Shown here piece by piece: positions 36,285 through 45,418 of a stretch of 64,000 nt of DNA; within the stretch, counting starts at the first letter, position 1, and every line of letters begins with the position of its first letter. The DNA is from Paraflavitalea soli (GTDB lineage: Bacteria > Bacteroidota > Bacteroidia > Chitinophagales > Chitinophagaceae). Position numbers and translations under genes: made by a program. The stretch spans positions 4,840,546 to 4,904,545 of the forward strand of contig NZ_CP032157.1 in NCBI RefSeq assembly GCF_003555545.1. The letters are read 5' to 3'. Under the pieces are notes generated by a model that ran no database searches, was not told the origin of the DNA, and was given only the letters and a program-made list of their open reading frames with translations.

Positions 36285-37049
36285 TCACCCCCTCTCCTTC
36301 CGCTTCACCGTATCCCAGAAGGCCAGCAACAGCACGCCCACAAACCATACATAAGAATAATATTGGTGTGTCTGATCCCCTTTATTCAGGTTTCTGAAAT
36401 AGGTAAGCGCCGTATAGGCATAGGGATAAATATGGATCTTTTCCCACTCAATGATCATGAGTGCAGTGATCAGCAAGGCCAGCCCGATACCTACCGGAGC
36501 GATGTAATTCCTCAGGCGCAGACTTAGCCAGTATTGAATAGCCGTCACAGCCAGGATCGAAGCATACATCTTGCCCGTTATGATCAACATATCCTTCCAG
36601 GGAATGGCCGTATCGAAAAAAGTATAGCCGCTCACCACTATATTGGCAGTATATCCCGTTAGGATCATAAAGCAATTAAACAATAAAAGGGAGGCCAAAA
36701 TCAGCAGGTGAATAACCAGGAATTTGGAAAAGAAGACATCTGCATAACTGCGTGGTGAGGCGTACACCTGCTTCCAGGTATTGTTACGGTATTCAATTTG
36801 CACTACCAGGCTGGTCACCAGTATTACATACATGGGCAAAAAGAAAGCAGCAGCGGGCTGCCAGCTCATATTCATATAACTACGCCATGCATCTGTCTTC
36901 AACTTTTGCGCAAAATGTTCCGGTTTAGATACCAGCATCAGGAAGGAAACAATGGATACAAAGGCACTGGCCAACAAGGTGAGCCAATAGGCAGCCGTTT
37001 TACGGCATTTCCACAATTCCACTTTCGTATTGATAATAAAAGAGGCCAT
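36285..37049 (-). CDS. ABC-2-type transporter permease
   Basis: 254 residues with six predicted transmembrane segments. SFIINTKVELWKCRKTAAYWLTLLASAF begins the protein, and VEYRNNTWKQVYASPRSYADVFFSKF is the usual amphipathic region of ABC-2 permeases. It is the last gene of the six-gene operon, starting 2 bases after the preceding ATPase gene, with which it presumably pairs. Confidence 0.82.
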   Translation of the reverse strand: MASFIINTKVELWKCRKTAAYWLTLLASAFVSIVSFLMLVSKPEHFAQKLKTDAWRSYMNMSWQPAAAFFLPMYVILVTSLVVQIEYRNNTWKQVYASPRSYADVFFSKFLVIHLLILASLLLFNCFMILTGYTANIVVSGYTFFDTAIPWKDMLIITGKMYASILAVTAIQYWLSLRLRNYIAPVGIGLALLITALMIIEWEKIHIYPYAYTALTYFRNLNKGDQTHQYYSYVWFVGVLLLAFWDTVKRKERG

Positions 37050-37051
37050 GA

Positions 37052-37963
37052 TTATTCGGATGTGATTTGAATAAATAAGTTTTCCAGGTCATTTTGCGTA
37101 AGCCCCAGGTGATATACTTCCACCCCCTGCTCTATGAGCGTTCTGTTCAACAACGCCACTTTTTCCCTGCTCTCAAAATGTACCAGCAGTTTGGTGCCAT
37201 TCACTTCCTTCACCGGAAAATGGCCGTTCAATACCTTTTGCGCTTTTGCCGTATCGTTCACTTCTATTTCGATGGCCGACTGCTTTGATTTCAATCGCTG
37301 CAGATCCTGCAAAGGCCCCTGGAACAACAGTTTTCCTTTATTGATAATCCCTACATGCGTGGCCATCTTTTCTACCTCAGCCAGCATATGGCTCGATACA
37401 AGGATGGTCTTGCCTTGTTCCCGGTTCAGCATTTTGATCAGTTCACGCGTCTCAATGATCCCGCTGGGGTCCAGTCCATTGGTAGGCTCATCCAATATCA
37501 ACAGTTCCGGATCATGCAACAGCGCAATAGCGATCGACAGTCGCTGCTTCATACCCAATGAATAGGCTTTGGCCTTCTTATTGGCCGCATCCGTAAGCCT
37601 TACCATCTCCAGCACTTCATCGATCCTTTTCTTCGGGCATTGGTAAGAAAGACGGAACATTTCCAGGTTCTGCCTGCCTGTAAGGTGCAGGTACAATGAC
37701 GGCTGCTCTATCAATGACCCCAATCTGCGCAGGATCTCGATCCGCTGTTGGGCCAGTTCTTTTCCAAACAGGGTGATACTACCTTCCTGCTTCCTGAGCA
37801 GGCCCAGTATCAGCCGCAGGGTGGTTGTTTTACCGGCCCCATTGGGTCCCAGAAAACCATAGATGCTTCCTTTAGGGACCTGTAAACTTAACTGTTGAAG
37901 GATGGGTTGCCCGGACCGGAACAAAAAGTCCAGTCGCTGGGTCTCAATAATATAATTACTCAT
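37052..37963 (-). CDS. ABC transporter ATP-binding protein
   Basis: 303 residues. Walker A is FLGPNGAGKTTTLRL, the signature region is YSLGMKQRLSIAIALL, Walker B is LLILDEPTNGLDP, and the H-loop lies in ILVSSHMLAEV. The C-terminal extension after about 220 is usual in drug- or lantibiotic-type exporters. It sits between the DUF2807-like gene (1-base gap) and its permease. The exported substrate is unknown. Confidence 0.93.
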   Translation of the reverse strand: MSNYIIETQRLDFLFRSGQPILQQLSLQVPKGSIYGFLGPNGAGKTTTLRLILGLLRKQEGSITLFGKELAQQRIEILRRLGSLIEQPSLYLHLTGRQNLEMFRLSYQCPKKRIDEVLEMVRLTDAANKKAKAYSLGMKQRLSIAIALLHDPELLILDEPTNGLDPSGIIETRELIKMLNREQGKTILVSSHMLAEVEKMATHVGIINKGKLLFQGPLQDLQRLKSKQSAIEIEVNDTAKAQKVLNGHFPVKEVNGTKLLVHFESREKVALLNRTLIEQGVEVYHLGLTQNDLENLFIQITSE

Positions 37964-37964
37964 G

Positions 37965-38687
37965 TTATTCTGTTGAAGTAATGGTTGCTTTGCGCAGGTT
38001 ATGGCCTTTTAATGAAAATGTGGAAACGCTATCCGTTTGTATGCTGAGCTTACCAAAGAAGGCCTCACCTTCTTCCAGCCTCGAATTCTGCAGGTTTGCT
38101 TCTAATGTGTTTACGTGTATAAAGCCATCAAACCGCAAGAGAGAGCCCTGGCCGGCATTTACCCTGATGGCATCATAGAAGGTGGCATCTGCATCCCGCT
38201 GGCCATTTTCAAAGGCCAGGTCTGTTTCGGACAGTTGAAAATTATAAACAGGTTTCAAAGCGCCAGGGTCGGCTATGTTTTTAACTACTATATGGCTGTT
38301 TACAGCATGGATACTGTCTACATTGGGAATAAAAAGTTCAATATGACCATAAGCCATCTGAGTTTTGCTGTTGCGATCTTTCCGGGAAGTATCTGCTTCC
38401 ACATACAATACACCATTCTCTAATCGCCACTTTACTTCTTCTTCACCGCCCTTCCAGATCTCCAGTCTGGCCGAATCGGAAGGAATGATCATGATATTAT
38501 TCAACTCGCTGATAGAAATGCTTTTAATAGTTCCCTGTAGCCTGTGCACATCACTCCAGTCATTGACCGGGTCTCTTTTTACCGTATTCCCATTGGCATA
38601 TTTAACCCGTACCAGCGTAAACAGGCTGCAAAAAACAAGGATCGTGACAAGAAATAGTCCAGTTAATATTTTATTACTCGTTCTCAT
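37965..38687 (-). CDS. Membrane-anchored DUF2807-like protein
   Basis: 240 residues. One N-terminal transmembrane segment (about 9-26) is followed by an extracytoplasmic beta-helix-like region with repeated strands (IELFIPNVDSIHAVNSHIVVKNI, LLRFDGFIHVNTLEANLQNSRLEEGEAFFG), resembling the DUF2807 putative auto-transporter head domain. Its place inside an ABC operon after a GntR gene suggests a role in sensing or protecting against the substrate. Function unknown. Confidence 0.6.
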   Translation of the reverse strand: MRTSNKILTGLFLVTILVFCSLFTLVRVKYANGNTVKRDPVNDWSDVHRLQGTIKSISISELNNIMIIPSDSARLEIWKGGEEEVKWRLENGVLYVEADTSRKDRNSKTQMAYGHIELFIPNVDSIHAVNSHIVVKNIADPGALKPVYNFQLSETDLAFENGQRDADATFYDAIRVNAGQGSLLRFDGFIHVNTLEANLQNSRLEEGEAFFGKLSIQTDSVSTFSLKGHNLRKATITSTE

Positions 38688-38705
38688 GTTACTGAGTTAT
38701 GCGGG

Positions 38706-39077
38706 TTAAGCGAAATGTTGTTGTTTATATTTTTCATACCAGGGCTTCAGGTCTTCCGGCGTCATACCCAGCAGGTACATATTACGGAAAAGCTGTGGCA
38801 GGTCTTTTTCCGTAAACTCCAGTTTGCGGTAGGCTATGGCCTGCTTCAAGGCGCCCGGTGATACGAAATAACCAATGCCCCGCTGGTTGTAAATGATCTC
38901 CTGTTGTTGCAGGAATTCGAACGTGCGCATCACGGTATTGGGGTTTACTTCCAGCTGTACTGCCAGCTCACGAACCGAAGGCACCCTTTCTTCAGGCTTC
39001 CATTCCTGCAGCAGTATCTTCTCGCACACATAGTCTGCGATCTGTAAGTATATAGCTTGCGATTCTCTGAATTGCAT
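38706..39077 (-). CDS. GntR-family transcriptional regulator, YtrA type
   Basis: 123 residues. A winged HTH covers about 10-78 (AIYLQIADYVCEKIL, RVPSVRELAVQLEVNPNTVMRTFEFLQQQEIIYNQRGIGYFV). The C-terminal part is only a short helical stretch, which defines the YtrA subfamily, whose members usually control the ABC operon that contains them. A palindromic operator overlaps the promoter of this operon (40811-40832), matching autoregulation. It follows the first permease gene by 19 bases. Confidence 0.92.
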   Translation of the reverse strand: MQFRESQAIYLQIADYVCEKILLQEWKPEERVPSVRELAVQLEVNPNTVMRTFEFLQQQEIIYNQRGIGYFVSPGALKQAIAYRKLEFTEKDLPQLFRNMYLLGMTPEDLKPWYEKYKQQHFA

Positions 39078-39096
39078 AATAATTTGTTTACGTTGG

Positions 39097-39954
39097 TTAA
39101 ATCTCTTTTTCCTTTAACCTGAAGTAAGTGACCAACCAGAATACAGGCGCCAACAAATACTTGAAGTAACCGAAAAACACATCGCCGGTCCAGGAAGGCA
39201 GCATAATAACCTGTTGCCCCCATGTATTACCTGGTCCTGGTAAATTGAACTCAGTAAAATTGCCTCTAAAACCGCCCTCTGGTAATATGTTTGACAATAT
39301 CTGCCCCACCAGGAAGATAAAGAACAGGATTATCAGCAATAGGGCAATGGTGGTCTTAATAAAACTATAATTGGGGAAATAAATGGAGCCCAATGCATAA
39401 GCCCCCTGTACAGAAAAGAATATTAACAAAGTAAGCATTAACGCATTGAACGGATTAGTGTTTTCATGTGGCTGAAATCTGCCAAAAACATTTGCTAAGA
39501 TTGCCGGCTTAAATGTGCTACCCTCCGAATGGTCCTTTTCCCACCTGGCCTGTTGAATGGCATTATGCACATGCACCATAATAAAATCGACGATATAGAA
39601 AATAACGGTGTAGCAAACAAAAAAGATCACTATACAATAAAGCATCATCACCAGCACCTTTTCCAGATGGGAAGCAGGTACGGCCAAAAAATTAAGTGCT
39701 TTGGATTTATTGCCAAGATCGCTGAAGAGCATACTGGCAAAGAGTGAGCCGGTAAGGAAAAGACCTACATAGTAGGTGATGATCTGGCCTTCACGGTTCA
39801 TAGCTCCACTTCCATCTACCAGCATCAGGAAGCCATACCACAGCAACAGTAATGAGCCGATGGCTGCCAGCGAAAGCGTATATTTATTCCGGTTGTCGCC
39901 CCAGTGCTTACGCACCAGCAGCCCCCAGCGTTGAAGATCAAAAACCTGGTTCAT
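39097..39954 (-). CDS. ABC transporter membrane subunit
   Basis: 285 residues with about six transmembrane segments (SLLLLWYGFLMLV, YYVGLFLTGSLFASMLF, VMMLYCIVIFFVCYTVIFYIVDFIM, and others). It resembles ABC-2 family permeases of Bacteroidota. It starts 9 bases after the upstream ATPase gene (40797-39964), which is its likely partner. Confidence 0.72.
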   Translation of the reverse strand: MNQVFDLQRWGLLVRKHWGDNRNKYTLSLAAIGSLLLLWYGFLMLVDGSGAMNREGQIITYYVGLFLTGSLFASMLFSDLGNKSKALNFLAVPASHLEKVLVMMLYCIVIFFVCYTVIFYIVDFIMVHVHNAIQQARWEKDHSEGSTFKPAILANVFGRFQPHENTNPFNALMLTLLIFFSVQGAYALGSIYFPNYSFIKTTIALLLIILFFIFLVGQILSNILPEGGFRGNFTEFNLPGPGNTWGQQVIMLPSWTGDVFFGYFKYLLAPVFWLVTYFRLKEKEI

Positions 39955-39963
39955 GATAGTTGT

Positions 39964-40797
39964 TTAAGAATTAAAAGCGGATTGAATGGGTTGACGGTTA
40001 GTAACAATGGCCTTGTACAGCAGTTCAAGATCTATCCTGCTCTCTTCACCATCCATATTGGGGGTAATGATCGCATTGCCACGCAGGGAACTTTCACTGT
40101 ACAAAGCATGTCTTACTTCCTCCTGGTCGAATGAAATACGGAACGACAACTTGCGGGAGATATCTTCGATGGTCTGGTCAAACAGGATCGCACCCTCATC
40201 GATAATGGTGATCCGGTCTATCAGGTTTTCCAGGTCCTTTACCTGGTGGGTACTGATGATCACACATTTGTTTTCATCGATAGCACCGGCCATAACCTTG
40301 CGAAACTGGCTTTTACTCATGATATCCAATCCATTGGTTGGCTCGTCCATCAACAACACGGAAGTATTGCAGGCAAGGCCAAAACTGATGAGTACTTTCT
40401 TTTTCTGCCCATAACTCATACTCTCGAGTTTGGTATCGACCGGGATCTCAAACTCCAGGATATATTTGCCAAACTGTTGCTGATTGAAACGGGGATAAAA
40501 GGGCGATAGGTTATTCACCAGTTGCTGCAGGGGAATATTGGGCAGGTAAAACTCTTCGGGTACCATAAATACTTCCTGCAAAAAGGCCGGCTGGCGCTTG
40601 CCCGGCTCAAAGCCCATTACATCAATACTGCCCTGGTCGGGAAACAAAAGGCCCGCAATATTGCGCAGCAGGGTCGACTTGCCTGTGCCATTCTTGCCCA
40701 GTAAGCCGTAAATATGGCCGGGTTGTAACTGCAGGCTCAATCCCGTAAATACCTTTTTCTTACGGTAGCCAAAGTGCAATTGTTGAATATTGACCAT
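39964..40797 (-). CDS. ABC transporter ATP-binding protein, first gene of the operon
   Basis: 277 residues. Walker A is LLGKNGTGKSTLLRN, the signature region is MSYGQKKKVLISFGL, Walker B is VLLMDEPTNGLD, and the H-loop lies in IISTHQVKDLE. It is of the YhcG/YtrB type often found with a GntR/YtrA regulator. The promoter and operator just upstream indicate that the six-gene operon starts here. Confidence 0.93.
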   Translation of the reverse strand: MVNIQQLHFGYRKKKVFTGLSLQLQPGHIYGLLGKNGTGKSTLLRNIAGLLFPDQGSIDVMGFEPGKRQPAFLQEVFMVPEEFYLPNIPLQQLVNNLSPFYPRFNQQQFGKYILEFEIPVDTKLESMSYGQKKKVLISFGLACNTSVLLMDEPTNGLDIMSKSQFRKVMAGAIDENKCVIISTHQVKDLENLIDRITIIDEGAILFDQTIEDISRKLSFRISFDQEEVRHALYSESSLRGNAIITPNMDGEESRIDLELLYKAIVTNRQPIQSAFNS

Positions 40798-40810
40798 GTT
40801 TGGTGTTTTA

Positions 40811-40832
40811 GTGTACTACTTAAATAGTACAC
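40811..40832. promoter_or_regulatory. GntR operator: 8-bp inverted repeat
   Basis: GTGTACTA (40811-40818) and TAGTACAC (40825-40832) are perfect inverted arms around CTTAAA. The last base overlaps the -7 box of the minus-strand promoter, and the dyad covers the expected transcription start, so a bound dimer would block transcription. Confidence 0.85.
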
Positions 40833-40862
40833 AAACATACCAATACTGCTCCAACTTCCAAA
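40832..40862 (-). promoter_or_regulatory. Promoter of the six-gene ABC operon
   Basis: On the minus strand, TTTG (40862-40859), a 19-base spacer and TATGTTTG (40839-40832) reproduce the Bacteroidota -33/-7 promoter. The start of transcription should fall near 40826, inside the operator. Confidence 0.82.
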
Positions 40863-41396
40863 TCTTTTTTAGAATTTTCTCTTACCGTTTATCCATTTGC
40901 AGTGTTATGCATTTACAATCAATCGATTAAGACTACTAACTCATTTTTATCCAGGTAAGATCTTAATACACAGGAACCTGCCTTGTACCCTATCCAGCTG
41001 TATGGCCCCGCCATCGTAAGATCTTCCCTTATTGTCTTTTGATTCGTACCATATCCGGTTCTGGTATACGGATAAACCGTAGATAAGCCGTATATAACCT
41101 GTATATAAGCCGTAGATAAGCTGTCCTTTTAAGAGACGGCTTATCTACGGCTTAGCTATGACTTAAGATTAAATTAATTACTACTTACCCCAAAACAAGA
41201 GTTGAATAAGGGGCGCTCAAGACCGGAGAAACCCACCCAGTGGGCTTACCAATATTAGCCTTGTCTTTACCTAACTGGCAGATTAACACCTGTCTATTAT
41301 AATTACCTTAAATTGCACGCCTGTTTTTATGGCGGGAAGGCCAATCAACCAAATATCCCAAACCACCCTTCCCAGCCCTCTGATTAAAATATAAGT
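40863..41396. other. Divergent intergenic region between the ABC operon and maeB
   Basis: About 530 bases with no credible gene. It holds the 11-bp tandem repeats and inverted copy (41077-41153). Nothing else is recognised; no clear -7 box is seen directly before maeB. Confidence 0.65.
41077..41153. repeat. Four 11-bp tandem repeats facing an inverted copy
   Basis: Consecutive units at 41077, 41088, 41099 and 41110 read CCGTAGATAAG, CCGTATATAAC, CTGTATATAAG and CCGTAGATAAG. An inverted copy (CTTATCTACGG) is at 41140-41150. Bases 41107-41125 and 41135-41153 form a 19-bp stem with one mismatch and a 9-base loop. Confidence 0.92.
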
Positions 41397-43724
41397 ATGA
41401 AAAAAGAATTTATTAGAGAACAGGCGCTGGAGTACCATGCCAAAGGAAGACCCGGTAAAATAGAAGTAATCCCCACCAAAGAGACCAAAACCCAAAGAGA
41501 CCTCTCTCTTGCCTACTCGCCCGGAGTAGCCGAACCTTGCAGAGAAATTGAAGCCAACCCGGAAGCAGTTTATAAATACACCGCCAAAGGCAACCTGGTA
41601 GGCGTGATCAGCAATGGCACCGCTGTACTGGGCCTGGGAGATATTGGTCCCGAGGCCGGCAAACCCGTGATGGAAGGCAAGGGCGTACTCTTCAAAATAT
41701 TTGCCGATATCGACGTATTTGATATTGAGATCAATGAGAAAGACCCCGAAAAGTTTGTACAGATCGTGAAAGCGCTGGAGCCCACTTTCGGAGGTATCAA
41801 CCTGGAAGATATCAAGGCGCCTGAATGCTTTTACATTGAGCAAAAGCTGAAGGAGCAGATGAAGATACCGGTGATGCACGACGACCAGCATGGCACCGCC
41901 ATCATCAGCGCGGCCGCCCTGCTCAACGCTGTGGAGATCCAAAAGAAAAAAATAGAGAAGGCAAAGTTTGTAGTGAACGGAGCCGGCGCTTCGGCCATGG
42001 CCTGTACCAAACTGTACATAGCGCTGGGTGCTAAGAAAGAGAACATCCGGATGTTTGACAGCAAGGGGCTTATTCATGAAAGCCGTACGGACCTGGATGA
42101 TATGAAGAAAGAATTCCTGAGTACCGGTAAAAATCTCTCCCTCACGGAAGCCCTGGTAGATGCCGATGTATTTATAGGTCTCAGTAAAGGAAATGTACTC
42201 AGTGCCGAAATGGTGAAGTCAATGGCCAAAAATCCCATTGTATTTGCCATGGCCAATCCCGATCCGGAGATCACTTACGAAGCAGCTACCTCCGCCCGCA
42301 AGGATATCATCATGGCCACGGGCCGCAGTGATTATCCCAACCAGGTAAACAATGTACTGGGATTTCCCTTCATTTTCCGCGGCGCGCTCGACGTACGTGC
42401 CACACAGATCAACGAAGCCATGAAGCTGGCTGCTGTAAAAGCGCTGGCCGAACTGGCACGCACACCTGTACCCGATATTGTAAACCTGGCCTATAACCAG
42501 AACAACCTGGCATTTGGCCCCGAATATATTATTCCCAAACCGGTTGACCCTCGTCTCTTATCTACCGTAGCACCTGCCGTGGCCAAAGCTGCTATCGAAA
42601 GCGGTGTAGCACAGATAAAGATCGACAATTGGGAAGCCTATGCTATTGAACTGGAAAAACGCCTTGGTCAGGACAACCAGGTAATGCGTATCCTGGGCAA
42701 TAAAGCCCGCCGCGATCCAAAACGTATTGTCTTTGCCGAAGCAGATAACCAGAAGATCCTGAAAGCTGCCCAGATCGCATTTGAGGAAGGCATTGCCTAT
42801 CCCATACTGCTGGGTGATGAGAAAAAGATACGTGCCATTGCCAATGCTATGAAGATCGACCTGGATGATATGCCCATTATTGATCCACGCAGTGACGATT
42901 ATGAGGAGCGCAGGAAGATCTATGGCGACCTGTTCTTTGAAAAAAGAAAACGCCGCGGTGTAAACCGGTATGAGGCTACCAAGATGATGAAGGACCGCAA
43001 CTATTTTGGCACCATGATGGTGGAAACCGGCGATGCCGAAGGGATGATCTCGGGCCTTACCCGTAATTATCCTGAAACCATTCGTCCGGCCCTGCAGGTG
43101 ATCGGGACGGAGCCTGGCGTAAAGAAGATTGCCGGTATGTACCTGTTGCTTACCAAACGCGGCCCCATCTTTATGGCCGATACCACGGTCAACTTCAACC
43201 CCACAGCGGAAGAGCTGGCTGATATTACCCTGATGGCAGCCCAGGAAGTAAGGAATTTCAACCTGGTGCCCCGCATTGCTATGCTCAGCTATTCCAACTT
43301 TGGCAGCAGTGACTCACCCGAAGCCAAGCTGGTATCAAAAGCGCGTGATATAGTAAAGCAGAAAGACCCTGGTTTAATTGTAGATGGTGAAATGCAGGCC
43401 AGTATTGCCTTTAACCAGGAGATCATGAAAGAAAGCTATCCTTTCAGTGAACTGATCGATCAGGAAGTGAATACCCTCATTTTCCCCAACCTGGCAGCCG
43501 GCAACGTGGCATACAATTTACTGAAAGAAGTAGGGGGTGCAGAAGCCATTGGCCCCATCCTGCTGGGATTGAAGAAACCGGTGCATATCCTGCAGCTGGG
43601 CAGCTCAGTAAGGAGCATTTACAATATGGCATTGATCACGGTGATCGATGCACAACTGAAATGTAAGGGCAATGCGGGTGAGGCCAGCCAAAAACCTCAT
43701 TGGTGGAAGAAGGCAAAAAAATAA
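41397..43724 (+). CDS. maeB: NADP-dependent malic enzyme with C-terminal phosphotransacetylase-like domain
   Basis: 775 residues. It decarboxylates malate to pyruvate, yielding NADPH. The malic enzyme part (about 1-420) shows [48 protein letters not shown] and [10 protein letters not shown]. The C-terminal part (about 430-765) resembles phosphotransacetylase ([45 protein letters not shown]) and in the family regulates the enzyme by acetyl-CoA rather than acting as a catalyst. A weak hairpin follows the stop. It is transcribed away from the ABC operon. Confidence 0.95.
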   Translation: MKKEFIREQALEYHAKGRPGKIEVIPTKETKTQRDLSLAYSPGVAEPCREIEANPEAVYKYTAKGNLVGVISNGTAVLGLGDIGPEAGKPVMEGKGVLFKIFADIDVFDIEINEKDPEKFVQIVKALEPTFGGINLEDIKAPECFYIEQKLKEQMKIPVMHDDQHGTAIISAAALLNAVEIQKKKIEKAKFVVNGAGASAMACTKLYIALGAKKENIRMFDSKGLIHESRTDLDDMKKEFLSTGKNLSLTEALVDADVFIGLSKGNVLSAEMVKSMAKNPIVFAMANPDPEITYEAATSARKDIIMATGRSDYPNQVNNVLGFPFIFRGALDVRATQINEAMKLAAVKALAELARTPVPDIVNLAYNQNNLAFGPEYIIPKPVDPRLLSTVAPAVAKAAIESGVAQIKIDNWEAYAIELEKRLGQDNQVMRILGNKARRDPKRIVFAEADNQKILKAAQIAFEEGIAYPILLGDEKKIRAIANAMKIDLDDMPIIDPRSDDYEERRKIYGDLFFEKRKRRGVNRYEATKMMKDRNYFGTMMVETGDAEGMISGLTRNYPETIRPALQVIGTEPGVKKIAGMYLLLTKRGPIFMADTTVNFNPTAEELADITLMAAQEVRNFNLVPRIAMLSYSNFGSSDSPEAKLVSKARDIVKQKDPGLIVDGEMQASIAFNQEIMKESYPFSELIDQEVNTLIFPNLAAGNVAYNLLKEVGGAEAIGPILLGLKKPVHILQLGSSVRSIYNMALITVIDAQLKCKGNAGEASQKPHWWKKAKK

Positions 43725-43732
43725 ACAAGGAC

Positions 43733-43746
43733 GCCCTCATAAGGGC
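43733..43746 (+). terminator. Weak hairpin after maeB
   Basis: GCCCT/AGGGC stem of 5 bp around CATA, followed by ATTCTT. It is short for a terminator. Confidence 0.35.
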
Positions 43747-43816
43747 ATTCTTACACATTTAACGAGGCGAAGTGGTCAATACTCAGTTAGTTGGCTTATT
43801 ATTGTAGTAAGAATCT

Positions 43817-44560
43817 ATGACACTATTTACCGAATTTGGCCGCTACCTGTTGATGATTAAAGGCATGTTCTCCAAGCCGGAGAACGGCAAGATGTATTGG
43901 AAGGAATTCATGCACCAATGCGGTGAGATAGGTATTGGCTCCCTGGGTATCGTAGTGTTGATCTCCTTCTTCATCGGGGCGGTATCAACGCTGCAAACAG
44001 CTTACCAGTTGGTAAGCCCCATTATCCCCAGGAGCACCATTGCACAGATCGTGCGTGATACCATCATCCTGGAGTTTGCTCCTACCCTGGTCTGTATTGT
44101 ACTGGCCGGTGTAATAGGCAGTAAAATAGCCAGTGAGCTGGGCAATATGCGCGTGAGCGAACAAATAGATGCACTGGAGATCATGGGTATCAATACCAAG
44201 ACCTACCTGGTATTGCCCAAGATAGTGGCCGCATTGCTTACCATCCCCATGCTGATCATTATTGCAGGCGGACTGGGCATCTGGGGCGGCAGGCTGGCAG
44301 GCACCCTGTCGGGCATTCTTTCTCCCCAGGAATTCGATACTGGACTCTTAAATGCTTTTGTACCGTACAATGTGTTCTTTGCGTTGATAAAAGCCTATGT
44401 TTTTGCATTCATCATTTCCAGCATCTCTGCTTTTTATGGCTACCATGTGAATGGCGGCGCGCTGGAGATCGGCAGGGCCAGTACCAAATCGGTAGTCGTT
44501 AGTTGTATCTCTATACTATTTGCTGATTATATATTGTCGCAATTATTGTTAAGCAATTAA
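43817..44560 (+). CDS. MlaE-family lipid ABC transporter permease
   Basis: 247 residues with about five transmembrane segments. Typical family stretches are GIGSLGIVVLISFFIGAVSTLQTAYQL, EFAPTLVCIVLAGVIGSKIASELGNMRVSEQIDALEIMGI and the C-terminal SISAFYGYHVNGGALEIGRASTKSVV. It moves phospholipids between membranes in the Mla/MCE systems. Its ATPase follows after 48 bases; an MCE-domain (MlaD) gene is not present next to them here. Confidence 0.93.
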   Translation: MTLFTEFGRYLLMIKGMFSKPENGKMYWKEFMHQCGEIGIGSLGIVVLISFFIGAVSTLQTAYQLVSPIIPRSTIAQIVRDTIILEFAPTLVCIVLAGVIGSKIASELGNMRVSEQIDALEIMGINTKTYLVLPKIVAALLTIPMLIIIAGGLGIWGGRLAGTLSGILSPQEFDTGLLNAFVPYNVFFALIKAYVFAFIISSISAFYGYHVNGGALEIGRASTKSVVVSCISILFADYILSQLLLSN

Positions 44561-44573
44561 AGGTAAACAGGTG

Positions 44574-44595
44574 AACTGCCGGGCAACCGGCAGTT
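44574..44595 (+). other. GCAA-tetraloop hairpin between the permease and ATPase genes
   Basis: AACTGCCGG (44574-44582) and CCGGCAGTT (44587-44595) form a 9-bp perfect stem closed by GCAA. It ends 13 bases before the ATPase ATG; no T-tract of a terminator follows, so a role in RNA stability or translation of the second gene is more likely. Confidence 0.7.
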
Positions 44596-44608
44596 TCATC
44601 TTTAGCAT

Positions 44609-45418
44609 ATGATAGAAGTAAAAGATATCAAGAAGGGCTTTGGAGAAAAGCAGGTGCTTAAAGGCGTCAATGTGAAAATGGAAGCCGGTAAGTGCAACCT
44701 GATCATTGGCGCCAGCGGCAGTGGCAAAACGGTATTCATGAAATGCCTGGTAGGCCTTTTTGAACCCGATGAAGGCGAGATCCTGTACAATGGTATCAAC
44801 TTCCTCACCATGGATGATGAGCAGCGCAAGGATATCCGCAAGCAGATCGGTATGCTGTTTCAGGGTTCTGCTTTATTTGATAGCCAGACGGTGGAACAGA
44901 ACATTATGTTCCCGCTCGACATGTTCACCAAAGACAACTATGCCACCAAGCTGAAGCGGGTAAATGAAGTGCTGGACCGTGTGAAGCTGAAAGATGTCAA
45001 CAAGAAATTCCCGGCAGAGCTGAGTGGTGGTATGAAAAAACGGGTGGGTATTGCCCGCGCCATCGTGCTCAATCCCAAATACCTGTTTTGCGATGAACCC
45101 AACTCGGGCCTTGATCCCCAAACATCCCTGGTCATCGATAAGCTGATCAAAGAGATCACCGTGGAATATGAGATTACCACCATTGTCAATACGCACGATA
45201 TGAACAGCGTAATGGAAATTGGTGATCACATCATTTACATGCACCAGGGGCAGAAAGAGTGGGAAGGCAATAATAAAGAGATCATCTTCAGTAAAAATGA
45301 ATTGCTCAATGAATTCATCTTCGCTTCTGAATTCTTAAAGGACGCCAAAGACATGCGTATGCTGGAACAAACCGGCAAGATCGATAATGACAGGAATATG
45401 GATGAAATGATCAAATGA
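44609..45418 (+). CDS. MlaF-like ABC transporter ATP-binding protein
   Basis: 269 residues. Walker A is IIGASGSGKTVFMK, the signature region is ELSGGMKKRVGIARAI, Walker B is YLFCDEPNSGLDPQTS, and the H-loop is NTHDMNSVME. It powers the MlaE-type permease encoded just upstream. The C-terminal tail (about 240-269) is acidic and Met-rich. The stop touches the end of the convergent GNAT-DUF2000 gene. Confidence 0.93.
   Translation: MIEVKDIKKGFGEKQVLKGVNVKMEAGKCNLIIGASGSGKTVFMKCLVGLFEPDEGEILYNGINFLTMDDEQRKDIRKQIGMLFQGSALFDSQTVEQNIMFPLDMFTKDNYATKLKRVNEVLDRVKLKDVNKKFPAELSGGMKKRVGIARAIVLNPKYLFCDEPNSGLDPQTSLVIDKLIKEITVEYEITTIVNTHDMNSVMEIGDHIIYMHQGQKEWEGNNKEIIFSKNELLNEFIFASEFLKDAKDMRMLEQTGKIDNDRNMDEMIK

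Noticed and set aside
41077-41153. Possible CRISPR array
   Set aside because: Units are 11 bp and adjacent with no spacers, and no cas gene is near.
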